Assembly (NCBI GenBank): GCA_964550025.1
Contig: CAZJYI010000156.1
Span: forward strand, 1 to 24,798
Length of the DNA stretch: 24,798 nucleotides
Origin: CAZJYI01 sp964550025
GTDB taxonomy: Bacteria > Verrucomicrobiota > Kiritimatiellia > UBA8416 > CAYOBW01
Direction of reading: 5' to 3'
Shown: positions 7,309 through 14,201 of the stretch, piece by piece
Numbering within the stretch: position 1 is the stretch's first letter
Layout of the letters: each line of letters begins with the position of its first letter
Translations under genes and position numbers: made by a program
Notes under the pieces: model-generated
The model's input: only the letters and a program-made list of their open reading frames with translations
Database searches by the model: none
What the model was told of the DNA's origin: nothing

Positions 7309-8846
7309 GAGGCGTCTCCTTCGTCCGACGGATCCTCGTGAACAATGACCCTGAACTCTCTCTTCGGCAGGCACAGCACGGTGCAGAAGGCCCGGCGGTC
7401 CGTGTCTCCCTCTCCCCAGCGCACGCTGGCAAGTTCCACTATGGGAAGCCTCCGACTGATAAGCGGCTGGGAGCGCAATGATGCGACGAACTGGTCGATC
7501 TCCTCCGGCGCCGATCCATCCTCGGGAAGATCGGCGGCACAGCGTATCTGCAGGCTGCGGGGATCGCGACCCGGACCGGCTTCGCCGCCTTCCATGGCCA
7601 ACGGCGCCGTTCCCTCAAGACCGGTCAGGTTGGCATGATCGGGAAGCCAGTCAGGAATCCTCCGCATGTACCGTGTCCAGACCTCCTGCTTCTCAAAGAA
7701 CTTGTTGAACGCGTTGACCTGCGAAGCAACGGCATTGAACCGGTCCTTGAGCTCGATGTCGTCCTTGTCGCTCAACTCGGTCCAGGCTGCGTTTTCGCGG
7801 TGCACGGCGTCCAGGTTGCGGTGGATGCTGAACAGCTTGCCCCCCAGGAACAATCCCAGTGCGGCAACCAGGACGGCGTGCACGGCCATGTCGCCCCACG
7901 GAATCAGGCTGCGAATGCTGGGAGGCGGCCGCAACTCGCGCCCCAGGTCGCAGACCTCCCCGTGCGAGCCCAGGCTTGCCAGTGCAGCTCCGACGCTGGC
8001 TTCCTCGGCCAGGAGCACGTCCCTGTCCTCTCGTTCAACGTCGAATCCCGTCTCTTCCAGCATCGCCGCGGCATCCGCCAACCGTCTGCCAGTCCCCTCC
8101 AGGCGAATGACCTTTGGGGATGCCGTCCGCAGGTTCCTGCGGGCGTAAAGTGCCAGCCGTACGACCGCCTTGCGAAGGCACTGAATCTCTTCCGATTCCG
8201 ACGCCACGGTTTCCTTCCAGGCAATCACCTGTTTGCCGAGCATCAGGATGACCTGGTGCGTGCCCGGCGCCCTGTCCAGAAGCGCACACAGCCACGGGTG
8301 TCCCGAGGTCCCCTTTGGTGCGGAACGCCTGCGGGTGCCGGCTGCCATGCTGGCCCAGGGAGAAGGCTGGAATACCGGAGGCGGCGTCCGACCGTCGTTC
8401 TTCAGACCGTTCATTACGCCGGTCAGGAAGCGCCGGCCGCACATGATGACTGTTTCAAAGTGTTGTCCCGCCGCCTTGAGCGTGCGGCGCTCGGAAACGT
8501 AATTCCCAAGGCGGTTACCGAACGCGCCGCGCAGCGTGGCCGGCAGACTGCTGCCCCTGTCTGTCGTGTCACTTTCCGGATCCCGTTCATGTGTTGCATA
8601 GCAGCAGTGGGTGACGGGGACGGCGATGCCCAGGCGCTTCGAACCTTTCGCAAGCGTATCCAGATGGGCCTGCAGCGGGGCTGCGATTGCCGCCGGGTTC
8701 GGATTCTCGGGAAGAGGGTGTTCTTCGGTGGATTTGACGGTGTAGCCTGCGAGGCCCTTCGCTACCTCCGTAACGAAAACCGAGCAACCCGAGATACACA
8801 TGCCGGTTGCCCGTCGGACTCCAAGCCCTGTGATCGGATTGCTCAC
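7305..8846 (-). CDS. GspL-like protein (PilM-PilN-like fusion)
   Basis: A 513-residue protein. Residues 1-300 are soluble and cytoplasmic, in the position of the actin-like PilM/GspL cytoplasmic domain. A transmembrane helix spans about 317-339 (GDMAVHAVLVAALGLFLGG). It is followed by a coiled-coil segment (FNAVASQVNAFNKFF) and a periplasmic domain of about 130 residues, as in PilN or the GspL C-terminus. The GTG start at 8846 is preferred: GGGGGGAGG lies just upstream, and the longer frame would run through the hairpin at 8903-8935. The stop overlaps the GspM/PilO-like start (ATGA). The N-terminal part is divergent and has many Cys, so the actin-like fold is inferred mainly from context. Confidence 0.65.
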   Translation of the reverse strand: MSNPITGLGVRRATGMCISGCSVFVTEVAKGLAGYTVKSTEEHPLPENPNPAAIAAPLQAHLDTLAKGSKRLGIAVPVTHCCYATHERDPESDTTDRGSSLPATLRGAFGNRLGNYVSERRTLKAAGQHFETVIMCGRRFLTGVMNGLKNDGRTPPPVFQPSPWASMAAGTRRRSAPKGTSGHPWLCALLDRAPGTHQVILMLGKQVIAWKETVASESEEIQCLRKAVVRLALYARRNLRTASPKVIRLEGTGRRLADAAAMLEETGFDVEREDRDVLLAEEASVGAALASLGSHGEVCDLGRELRPPPSIRSLIPWGDMAVHAVLVAALGLFLGGKLFSIHRNLDAVHRENAAWTELSDKDDIELKDRFNAVASQVNAFNKFFEKQEVWTRYMRRIPDWLPDHANLTGLEGTAPLAMEGGEAGPGRDPRSLQIRCAADLPEDGSAPEEIDQFVASLRSQPLISRRLPIVELASVRWGEGDTDRRAFCTVLCLPKREFRVIVHEDPSDEGDAS

Positions 8847-8902
8847 TGCCGCCTCCCCCCCGTTTGTTGTCTGTCTTTCTCCCCAGTTCGGTCTGGGAAG
8901 AG

Positions 8903-8935
8903 ACAGGGCGCCGCAGACGAAGCGCGGCGCCCTGT
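8903..8935 (-). terminator. Perfect 12-bp hairpin between pilin remnant and GspL-like gene
   Basis: The arms ACAGGGCGCCGC (8903-8914) and GCGGCGCCCTGT (8924-8935) are perfectly complementary around a 9-base loop. The hairpin lies just after the stop of the pilin-like fragment and about 57 bases before the GspL-like GTG. There is no clear U-tract on the minus strand, so it may act as an attenuator or transcript-stabilising 3' end rather than a full terminator. That would be sensible downstream of an abundant major-pilin message. Confidence 0.6.
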
Positions 8936-8949
8936 CCGGTTGACGACTG

Positions 8950-9194
8950 CTACGTCTGCATCGGGTTGATCGCAGGCTTCTTGCTGATGGTGCTGTTGGC
9001 CGCGTTGTACCCGTCGTGATTGAACGTGACCGTGTACGCACCGTAGCCGGCGGATGCCCCCTGGCGGGTCAGAGTCATCTGCCAGGAGGTCTGGATGCTC
9101 TTCGTGGGGCCGGCCTTCGGCGCGGCGATCTTGAAGTACTTCGGTGCAGTCATGCGGATGTCAAGGTCGGTGACCTTGTTCGCGTACTTGCCCT
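8950..9194 (-). pseudogene. C-terminal part of a major-pilin-like gene, N-terminus missing
   Basis: About 81 codons ending at TAG (8950-8952). The start reads GKYANKVTDLDI then APKYFKI, which matches the globular domain of type IV pilin/GspG proteins just after the long helix (pattern: Gly-Lys/Arg-Tyr-Ala, then LDELDI, then YF). The rest is Thr/Ala/Gly/Tyr-rich (GAYTVTFNHDGYNAANS). No prepilin signal (GFTLxE) and no hydrophobic helix occur upstream in any minus-strand frame as far as 9451. The pilin-like sequence stops where the heptamer array begins. An internal ATG at 9153 could give a 67-residue protein, but this would not be a pilin. The pilin origin is from family knowledge, not a search. 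Confidence 0.55.
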
Positions 9195-9236
9195 GGCGGG
9201 CGGCGAGCGGCGCGTGGCGAGCGGCGCGTGGCGCCG
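9195..9236. repeat. Heptanucleotide tandem repeat, 6 units
   Basis: Read on the plus strand as GGCGGGC GGCGAGC, GGCGCGT GGCGAGC, GGCGCGT GGCGCCG: six contiguous 7-base units with consensus GGCGNGY. Two alternate to give an exact 14-base repeat (9202-9229). The array abuts the truncated end of the pilin-like fragment. A second array with the same 7-base period but a different sequence lies at 20474-20529. Confidence 0.8.
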
Positions 9237-9353
9237 GTCTATAGAGGAAAAGGACACGCCTGCCTGTTCGCGACCGTGCACGTTGAACACGTTGCACTCC
9301 GTGGCGGATTCCCGCCTCCGTGGTCGCTGATTCTGCTAGCTGTTGGTCCTGAA

Positions 9354-9431
9354 CGGGTTAAGGCTCGTGGGTGCCTTGTTGGCACAGCCTCTGCTAACTC
9401 GATGGGCGTTGCGGGCGCGGATGACTCGCCC
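9354..9431 (+). promoter_or_regulatory. Structured 5' leader of the histidine kinase gene
   Basis: Three stacked helices can be drawn. CGGGTTA (9354-9360) pairs with TAACTCG (9395-9401, one G-T). AGGCT (9361-9365) pairs with AGCCT (9386-9390). GTGCC (9371-9375) pairs with GGCAC (9381-9385), closed by a TTGTT loop. A 5-base bulge (CGTGG) and a 4-base bulge (CTGC) separate them. A second small hairpin, GGGCG/CGCCC, spans 9413-9431. The kinase ribosome-binding site GAGGAG (9439-9444) follows, 7 bases before ATG. I do not recognise a riboswitch class. The element could instead act on the minus strand. Confidence 0.45.
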
Positions 9432-9451
9432 CCGGAAAGAGGAGAACACGG

Positions 9452-10324
9452 ATGATCAAACCCATCGATTCCGCAGAGGCGGTTGCCGATTGCCGCGAAC
9501 CATCGTTCAAGAGTAATCGCCGCTTTCGCCTTCTGGAGACAGGTGACGCAATATCCAGCGCCGACGAGGTGCGCTACTTGCGAAGGTGCATCGCGGCACT
9601 GAACGATGAGATCGAGACGATCACGCGTTCTGTCACGCACGCCCTCCGTTCACCTCTGTGGGCGGTTGACGGATTTACGAGGATGCTCCTCGAAGAACTG
9701 GGCGAAGAGGGCCACGACGAGAGCCGGCGCGATGTATTCAATATTCTCAGTGGGTCCGAGAAGATGACGGCCCTTATCAACGAGCTGGCCAACCTCTCCA
9801 AGATCATCCGTCACCAGATGAAGCTGACTCCCATCGATCTCAGCGCGTTGGCCAGCGCCATCATGTATCAACTCCAGGAACACGACAAGCAGCGCGACGC
9901 CGAATTCCTCATCGCCGAAGGACTGTCGGCGGAGGCGGATTCGTACCTGATCGGACTGGCCCTCGCGAATCTGCTCGGCAATGCGTGGAAGTTCACATGG
10001 GACCGTACTCCGGCAGTCATCGAGTTCGGCGCTGACAGGGAGTATCGCGGTCCGAACGTGGGCCCCGGGCAGACGGCGTACTTTGTGCGAGACAACGGTA
10101 TCGGATTCGACGAATCGTACGCGTCCAAGCTGTTCAGCCCGTACCAGCATCTGCATGCCAGCGAACGTCTGAAAGGACCGGGCATGGGCCTGGCGATCGT
10201 CAGACGCATCATTCACCAGCACAATGGGCGCGTCTGGGCGAAGGGGCGGCGAAACAAAGGCTGCACGTTCTACTTCTCGCTGGGCCGGTCGGCGGCCTCG
10301 CAGAACGACCTGTCCCACACCTAG
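9452..10324 (+). CDS. Soluble histidine kinase (HisKA-HATPase)
   Basis: A 290-residue kinase with no transmembrane segment or signal peptide. An N-terminal region of about 45 residues, not recognised as a sensor domain, leads into a HisKA dimerisation domain with phospho-acceptor His63 (VTHALRSPLWAVDGF, the pattern seen in phytochrome-related kinases). The HATPase domain has the N box NLLGNAWK (173-180), G1 DNGIGFD (214-220), the F box LFSPYQHLH and G2 GPGMGLAIV (242-250). All catalytic motifs are intact. The GAGGAG ribosome site supports the ATG. A receiver-only regulator follows at 10550 and is the likely partner. The input signal is unknown; a membrane or receptor partner may be needed. 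Confidence 0.92.
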   Translation: MIKPIDSAEAVADCREPSFKSNRRFRLLETGDAISSADEVRYLRRCIAALNDEIETITRSVTHALRSPLWAVDGFTRMLLEELGEEGHDESRRDVFNILSGSEKMTALINELANLSKIIRHQMKLTPIDLSALASAIMYQLQEHDKQRDAEFLIAEGLSAEADSYLIGLALANLLGNAWKFTWDRTPAVIEFGADREYRGPNVGPGQTAYFVRDNGIGFDESYASKLFSPYQHLHASERLKGPGMGLAIVRRIIHQHNGRVWAKGRRNKGCTFYFSLGRSAASQNDLSHT

Positions 10325-10350
10325 TCCCCCGGTATCGTGAGGCGAACAAC

Positions 10351-10599
10351 ATGAGAGCGACAGACCGTATGATGTTCTCATCTCGGACACAGGACGAGCG
10401 ACGCCCGTTCGGCTATGCCGTCGCCATCGTGGTGGCGGTTGCCGCACTGACGCTCGCCATCCTTGCCAGGCCGGCCGCCGCCCGGACAAAACGCATCGGG
10501 CCGAGTCCGGCATATGAACCCCCTGCATGGCAGTGGAGATTCCCATACCATGGAACCGGAATACACGGCACAGGCAAAGACGCGCGTTTTGTTTGTTGA
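10351..10599 (+). CDS. Possible small exported or membrane protein
   Basis: An 82-codon frame between the kinase and the response regulator. GTGAGG precedes the ATG by about 8 bases. Residues 20-45 (RRPFGYAVAIVVAVAALTLA then ILARPAAA) look like a signal peptide or membrane helix with an AAA cleavage motif. The remaining sequence is short, and its last 50 bases overlap the response-regulator gene in another frame. It could be a real small protein linking the soluble kinase to the membrane, or a chance frame. No homologue comes to mind. Confidence 0.35.
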   Translation: MRATDRMMFSSRTQDERRPFGYAVAIVVAVAALTLAILARPAAARTKRIGPSPAYEPPAWQWRFPYHGTGIHGTGKDARFVC

Positions 10600-10981
10600 C
10601 GATGCGCCGTATGTCCTTTCCGTATTTCGCTACGGCCTGAGTCACATGAGCGGTGAGTGGGAGATGGTCTTCGCCGCGAGTGGCGAAGAGGCCTTGGAGT
10701 ATGCCGAATCCCGCTCGTTCGACGTGGTCGTTTCCGATTGGCGCATGCCGGGGATGAAAGGCGACGAGCTGCTCAGTCGCGTCCAGGCTTTGAACCCCGA
10801 AACCGCCTGCTTCCTGCTCACAGGTGACCGCGAAGCCCGCAGCCTGTACTACGCGGCTCCCACAGCCTACCGCCTCATTGCAAAGCCATGCGGGGTGGAG
10901 CGCATGAGAACCCTCATACGGGAAGCCTGCGGCGAAGGCGACCCGTGTCGCAGCCACTGCCGACGCTTCCGGGCGGCGTGA
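10550..10981 (+). CDS. Single-domain response regulator (CheY-like)
   Basis: A 143-residue protein that is essentially one receiver domain. It has the acidic pair in VLFVDDAP (Asp17/18), acceptor Asp63 in VVVSDWRMPGMKG, Thr91 in FLLTGD and Lys112 in LIAKP, so it should be phosphorylatable. After the receiver only about 20 residues remain, Cys/Arg-rich, with no output domain. ATG 10550 is preferred because GGAG lies about 11 bases upstream and the receiver starts normally. ATG 10514 in the same frame is possible. It is likely the partner of the kinase at 9452. Its last 115 bases overlap the rhomboid gene tail to tail. Confidence 0.88.
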   Translation: MEPEYTAQAKTRVLFVDDAPYVLSVFRYGLSHMSGEWEMVFAASGEEALEYAESRSFDVVVSDWRMPGMKGDELLSRVQALNPETACFLLTGDREARSLYYAAPTAYRLIAKPCGVERMRTLIREACGEGDPCRSHCRRFRAA

Positions 10982-11703
10982 GTCGTCGGTTGACGGAGAC
11001 CGACCGGGACCTTCTCCTCGCTCCCTCCACGCCCGCGTGCTACCGCGGCAAGTCGCTCTCCGGTCGCGGCTATCGCGGCTATGCCGCGTAGCGTCGGCAC
11101 TGCCAGGAGACCGCCCAGTACGCCCCCCGCATGACAGAGCACGACCGGCCTGCCGATGTGGCCCGCATGCAGTGACGAGAAGACCACCGTTCCCGACAGA
11201 GCTTCGGCTGCGCATTTGGCCACCACGATGGCCAGGCCGGCAATCCCGACCACGCGGCTGTCCGCACGCCTAGCCAGATCGAGGCAGACGACTGCCATCA
11301 ACCCGTGTGCAATACCGGAAAGTCCGCACAAGCCCTGTTGCCGAAATACGGGTGACATACACGCCGCTCCCAGGCTGCCGGCGGCACAGGCTCCGACGAC
11401 GAGCAATCGGCGCGACGGACTCCAGTGCGAGAGCATGCCGTAGAGACATAGGAAAGCCCCCGCGTCGAGGAGGAGATGATAGAGCGACACGTGTACCAAC
11501 GGGTGCGTGAACGCTGTCCACCAGTTTGCCGGTCCTAACGATGCCGGATGCAGGGCCAGCCCCATGGCCGGTTGCCCGGTCAGCAGGGGGAGGTTGACGA
11601 GGGCGATAAGCAGGGCCAGGAGCACCGTGTCCCACCGCGCGGGACAATGCTGATGCTCCCTTGCCCTTCTCGTGACCGTGAGGATCTGGAAATGGGGTGT
11701 CAT
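10867..11703 (-). CDS. Rhomboid-family intramembrane serine protease, rhombosortase type
   Basis: A 278-residue polytopic protein with about six membrane helices. Rhomboid landmarks are WWTAFTHPLVHVSLYHLLLD (His76 in the HxxxN-like position, with Asp80 where Asn is usual), the catalytic Ser129 in GLSGIAHG, and His191 in PVVLCHAGGVLGG. The compact core (about 25-205) and the GLSG...H and PVxxxHxxG patterns resemble rhombosortases, which process proteins with GlyGly-CTERM tails. It lies 57 bases downstream of a VIT/vWA protein carrying a tail of that kind. The last 75 or so residues are Arg-rich, without helices, and antisense to the response-regulator gene; the natural stop may have been lost. 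GAAGGG precedes the ATG. Rhomboid family is secure, rhombosortase subtype likely. Confidence 0.8.
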   Translation of the reverse strand: MTPHFQILTVTRRAREHQHCPARWDTVLLALLIALVNLPLLTGQPAMGLALHPASLGPANWWTAFTHPLVHVSLYHLLLDAGAFLCLYGMLSHWSPSRRLLVVGACAAGSLGAACMSPVFRQQGLCGLSGIAHGLMAVVCLDLARRADSRVVGIAGLAIVVAKCAAEALSGTVVFSSLHAGHIGRPVVLCHAGGVLGGLLAVPTLRGIAAIAATGERLAAVARGRGGSEEKVPVGLRQPTTHAARKRRQWLRHGSPSPQASRMRVLMRSTPHGFAMRR

Positions 11704-11720
11704 TGGTGCCGGCCCTTCGC

Positions 11721-11746
11721 CCCGGGGCGGCGTGAACCGCCCCGGG
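11721..11746 (-). terminator. 10-bp GC hairpin between VIT/vWA gene and rhombosortase gene
   Basis: CCCGGGGCGG (11721-11730) and CCGCCCCGGG (11737-11746) are perfect complements around a 6-base loop. There is no U-tract. Since the two genes are co-directional and 57 bases apart, this is more likely an attenuator or message-end stabiliser that sets a high substrate-to-protease ratio than a full stop. Confidence 0.5.
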
Positions 11747-11760
11747 CGCTCTGTCGATGT

Positions 11761-13842
11761 CTATCTCTGCTTCCTCTTCCGACTGAGCCAGCCCACCAGG
11801 ACCAGGAACAGCGGACCGACCGGTCCCGTGCCGAAGTCAATGCTCTGCCCCGGTCTGCGAACGCGCGGGGTCGTCCGCGCCGGCCTGCCGGGGACCGGTA
11901 TTGACGGCGGGCTGAGCTTGCGCGGCGCCTGTCGGCTGGCAACCGTTGTTACCGGTTGCGGGCCGATGTCGTTCACCGCCTTGCGGCGTAACGCCGCAAG
12001 CGCGTCGCCGCGCTTCTGTTGTGCCGAACGATCCCGCACCAGGCGTACCGCGTTGCGGCGGTCGATCTTCCAACGCCGGTATTCGGCATCGTTCTCGAGA
12101 ACGAGGAACGATGTGTACTCGGTGACGATGGAGTACTCTTCGCCAAGCGCCACGATCTCGTCCAGCACACCCTGGCGCGAGCCGTTGCGGTCCGCCGTCT
12201 TGAGCAGGCGATCGACACGCTTCCAGGCCCACATGCGCTCGATCTCCGGGTTGTCTTCATCTCGCGGCGGGAAGTTGAGCGTCGCCGACTGCTTGAACGC
12301 GCGTCCACGAATGTCGCCCTTGAGCGTCACGCCGGCATCGCCGCCACCCTTGTATCGCCCGTAGATGCGGATGGGCGTTCCGTGATAGAGGTCGGGCAAC
12401 ACGCGCGGCTCGACATCGTACACGGTCAGGCCGTTGATCTGGAGCTCCAGGTCGGCTGCGGCCGGACGCAGCAGCTTGCGGCGGAACGCGGCCGCCTGCC
12501 GGTTGAAGTTGTCGCCGCGCGACACGAACGCTGCCAGACCGCCGCTGTCCTGCGCCAGTTGCTCGAGGAGCGGGCGGTTGACCTCGTTGCCGACGCCGAT
12601 GCAGAAGACGCGCGTGTTACGCGGGCGCGATTGGATCAGGCCCAACAGCTCACGCCGCTCGCGCTGTTCGGTCATGCCGTCGCTCAGGATGACGACGTTG
12701 AGCTGGCGGTCGGGATCGCTGTACTTGTAGGCCGCGGTAATGGCCGGGTTCAGGACCGTCCCGCCCTTGGCCTGCTGCGAATCCAGGAACGCGGCTGCGC
12801 GGGCGAGGGTCCCGGTGTTCACCGGTTGCGTCGAGTTGAACAGCGTGTGCGGCTGGATGTTGAACGTCATCAACTCGAACCGATCGTTCGTGTCGAGCGC
12901 CTCGACGAACGCGCCGACCGATTTCTTGGAGACGGCCAGCTTGCTGTCGTTGCCCATGCTGCCGGAGATGTCGATCACGAAGACATAGTCCATGCCTGTG
13001 TCGAGCTTCCCGAGGTCCTCGCCCGCCGTGATTGTGGCGTAGAAGTAACCGTCTTCACCGCCCTGGCGGGAAGTCACCAGGTCGATGCCGGTGTGTGGGC
13101 GGGAAAGATGGGCGGCGAGGACCACGTCCCGCGCCAGGCTGCCGCCCGTGGTTTCGAGGCTGGCTTCGTAGTAGTCCTCGGTGTGCCTGGCGATGACGAA
13201 TGCGTCTTCGTGGCTCGGACTCCGCATCTCGACCATCGGCACGGCCGACCTGGCCTCGATCTTGATGGCGAACCGGCCGGTCGTCTTGCTGTCGATGTCC
13301 TTTCGCGTGACGGTTGCCAGCGGATAGACGTAGGTGAACCAGTCGTGATCGACGTCCAGCTCCTGGTAGTAGGCAATGCGCACCTTCTGTTCGGCCTGGG
13401 CGGCAATGGGGAAGATGCGCATCTCGAAGGTCTTGTAGTCGACCTGTTCGAGCAGACCGGGATCCTGGCGCTTGCGTTTGTAGCTGTTGTAGATTTCCCG
13501 GGCACGTTCCTTCTCCAGCACCTCGCCCACCATCTCCTTGCCGTTGATCCACATGCTGAAGTTCGCGACGGACGCTCCTTTCGGCACGGGAAAGGTGTAC
13601 AGGGCTTCCACCTGGCGGTTCTCGGTGTTGCGGAAGACCTGCGTGACCTCCGTCACCGCGATGCCGTTGTTGATGGTGACATGGACATCGTGTTCCACGA
13701 TCTCCAATACACCGCCGAATCCTCCGTCCGCTATCAACAGTCCGGCCCCCTGCACCGGCGTGGCCAAGGCGGCCCACGCGGCCATGCCGGCCGCAAGGCA
13801 ACCCCGCCAGATCGAGGATCTGAATAGTGTCCGTGTTTTCAT
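11761..13842 (-). CDS. Secreted VIT/vWA-domain protein with C-terminal sorting-like tail
   Basis: A 693-residue exported protein: signal peptide (1-31, cleavage near PVQG-A), VIT domain (about 40-180), vWA domain (about 283-440) and a C-terminal extension. The vWA metal site is complete: DISGS (291-295), Thr362 in KGGTVLN and Asp388 in ILSDG. The C-terminus ends DFGTGPVGPLFLVLVGWL then SRKRKQR, a Gly/Pro motif, short hydrophobic segment and basic end, like GlyGly-CTERM or PEP-CTERM sorting tails. The rhomboid protease encoded next is the likely processing enzyme. ATG 13842 is chosen because GGGAG lies 8 bases upstream and a good signal peptide follows. VIT/vWA proteins in marine proteobacteria are known targets of dedicated sortases, a functional parallel. 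The ligand is unknown. Confidence 0.9.
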   Translation of the reverse strand: MKTRTLFRSSIWRGCLAAGMAAWAALATPVQGAGLLIADGGFGGVLEIVEHDVHVTINNGIAVTEVTQVFRNTENRQVEALYTFPVPKGASVANFSMWINGKEMVGEVLEKERAREIYNSYKRKRQDPGLLEQVDYKTFEMRIFPIAAQAEQKVRIAYYQELDVDHDWFTYVYPLATVTRKDIDSKTTGRFAIKIEARSAVPMVEMRSPSHEDAFVIARHTEDYYEASLETTGGSLARDVVLAAHLSRPHTGIDLVTSRQGGEDGYFYATITAGEDLGKLDTGMDYVFVIDISGSMGNDSKLAVSKKSVGAFVEALDTNDRFELMTFNIQPHTLFNSTQPVNTGTLARAAAFLDSQQAKGGTVLNPAITAAYKYSDPDRQLNVVILSDGMTEQRERRELLGLIQSRPRNTRVFCIGVGNEVNRPLLEQLAQDSGGLAAFVSRGDNFNRQAAAFRRKLLRPAAADLELQINGLTVYDVEPRVLPDLYHGTPIRIYGRYKGGGDAGVTLKGDIRGRAFKQSATLNFPPRDEDNPEIERMWAWKRVDRLLKTADRNGSRQGVLDEIVALGEEYSIVTEYTSFLVLENDAEYRRWKIDRRNAVRLVRDRSAQQKRGDALAALRRKAVNDIGPQPVTTVASRQAPRKLSPPSIPVPGRPARTTPRVRRPGQSIDFGTGPVGPLFLVLVGWLSRKRKQR

Positions 13843-14032
13843 CGTCAGACTCCCTTCATCAATGCACGTGTTATTTCGTCTTTTGTACCTGTCCCCGGGT
13901 TGCCAGGCAGCACTCCACAGGCGCACAACCCGTGCCACACCCGCCGATCACGACGCAACCCACTCGCGGCGAGAGGGTTGAAAGCACTCCGACGTCTACC
14001 CATACCCCTCGCGCTGCTCACGGAGACATACG

Positions 14033-14059
14033 CGCCGTGTGCGCGCCGTGTACACGGCG
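14033..14059. promoter_or_regulatory. 16-bp perfect palindrome with an extra half-site
   Basis: CGCCGTGTACACGGCG at 14044-14059 is a perfect palindrome. The half-site CGCCGTGT also occurs 11 bases upstream as a direct repeat (14033-14040). Three copies of one octamer in 27 bases, in a divergent promoter region, suggest an operator for a dimeric regulator acting on one or both flanking genes. Confidence 0.5.
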
Positions 14060-14111
14060 TGTATGCCTGCCCGCGTTCAGGGTCTGTCCCCGCCCAACCC
14101 CGCCCGATTTC

Positions 14112-14143
14112 CGTGTGCTTGCAGCTGTCGTGTGCTCGCAGCT
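14112..14143. repeat. Two tandem 15-base repeats, 17-base period
   Basis: CGTGTGCTTGCAGCT (14112-14126) and CGTGTGCTCGCAGCT (14129-14143) differ at one base. They lie 58-90 bases before the ankyrin start codon, where an activator or repressor would bind. Confidence 0.6.
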
Positions 14144-14201
14144 TGCGCGGCACGGGTTGCTCGTGGTATCCTAATGGCTGTTGCAACGGGGGATATGCGT
14201 C

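Larger units (their letters stand above)
13843..14201. other. 359-bp divergent intergenic region
   Basis: It separates the minus-strand VIT/vWA gene from the plus-strand ankyrin gene and must hold both promoters. No convincing coding region is seen; an open frame on the minus strand runs through it but is antisense to the ankyrin gene and lacks family features. It contains a perfect palindrome (14044-14059) and a pair of near-identical 15-base repeats (14112-14143). A single TACCCAT (13997-14003) has no inverted partner. GGGGG lies 8 bases before the ankyrin ATG. Confidence 0.7.

Noticed and set aside
9354..9401. Integron attC site or c-di-GMP (GEMM) riboswitch
   Set aside because: GTTA...TAAC is in the opposite order to attC core sites, and no integrase is nearby. 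The GEMM tetraloop/receptor features are absent.
9650..11215. A 521-codon minus-strand frame across the histidine kinase and response regulator
   Set aside because: It is antisense to intact kinase and receiver motifs and has no domain signature.
12019..13827. A 602-codon open frame on the plus strand opposite the VIT/vWA gene
   Set aside because: It is antisense to a gene with clear signal peptide, VIT and vWA motifs. Long antisense frames are common at this GC content and its translation shows no family motif.
13997..14003. A further TACCCAT half-site as a third response-regulator target
   Set aside because: It has no inverted partner, and a single 7-mer is expected several times by chance in a window of this size.
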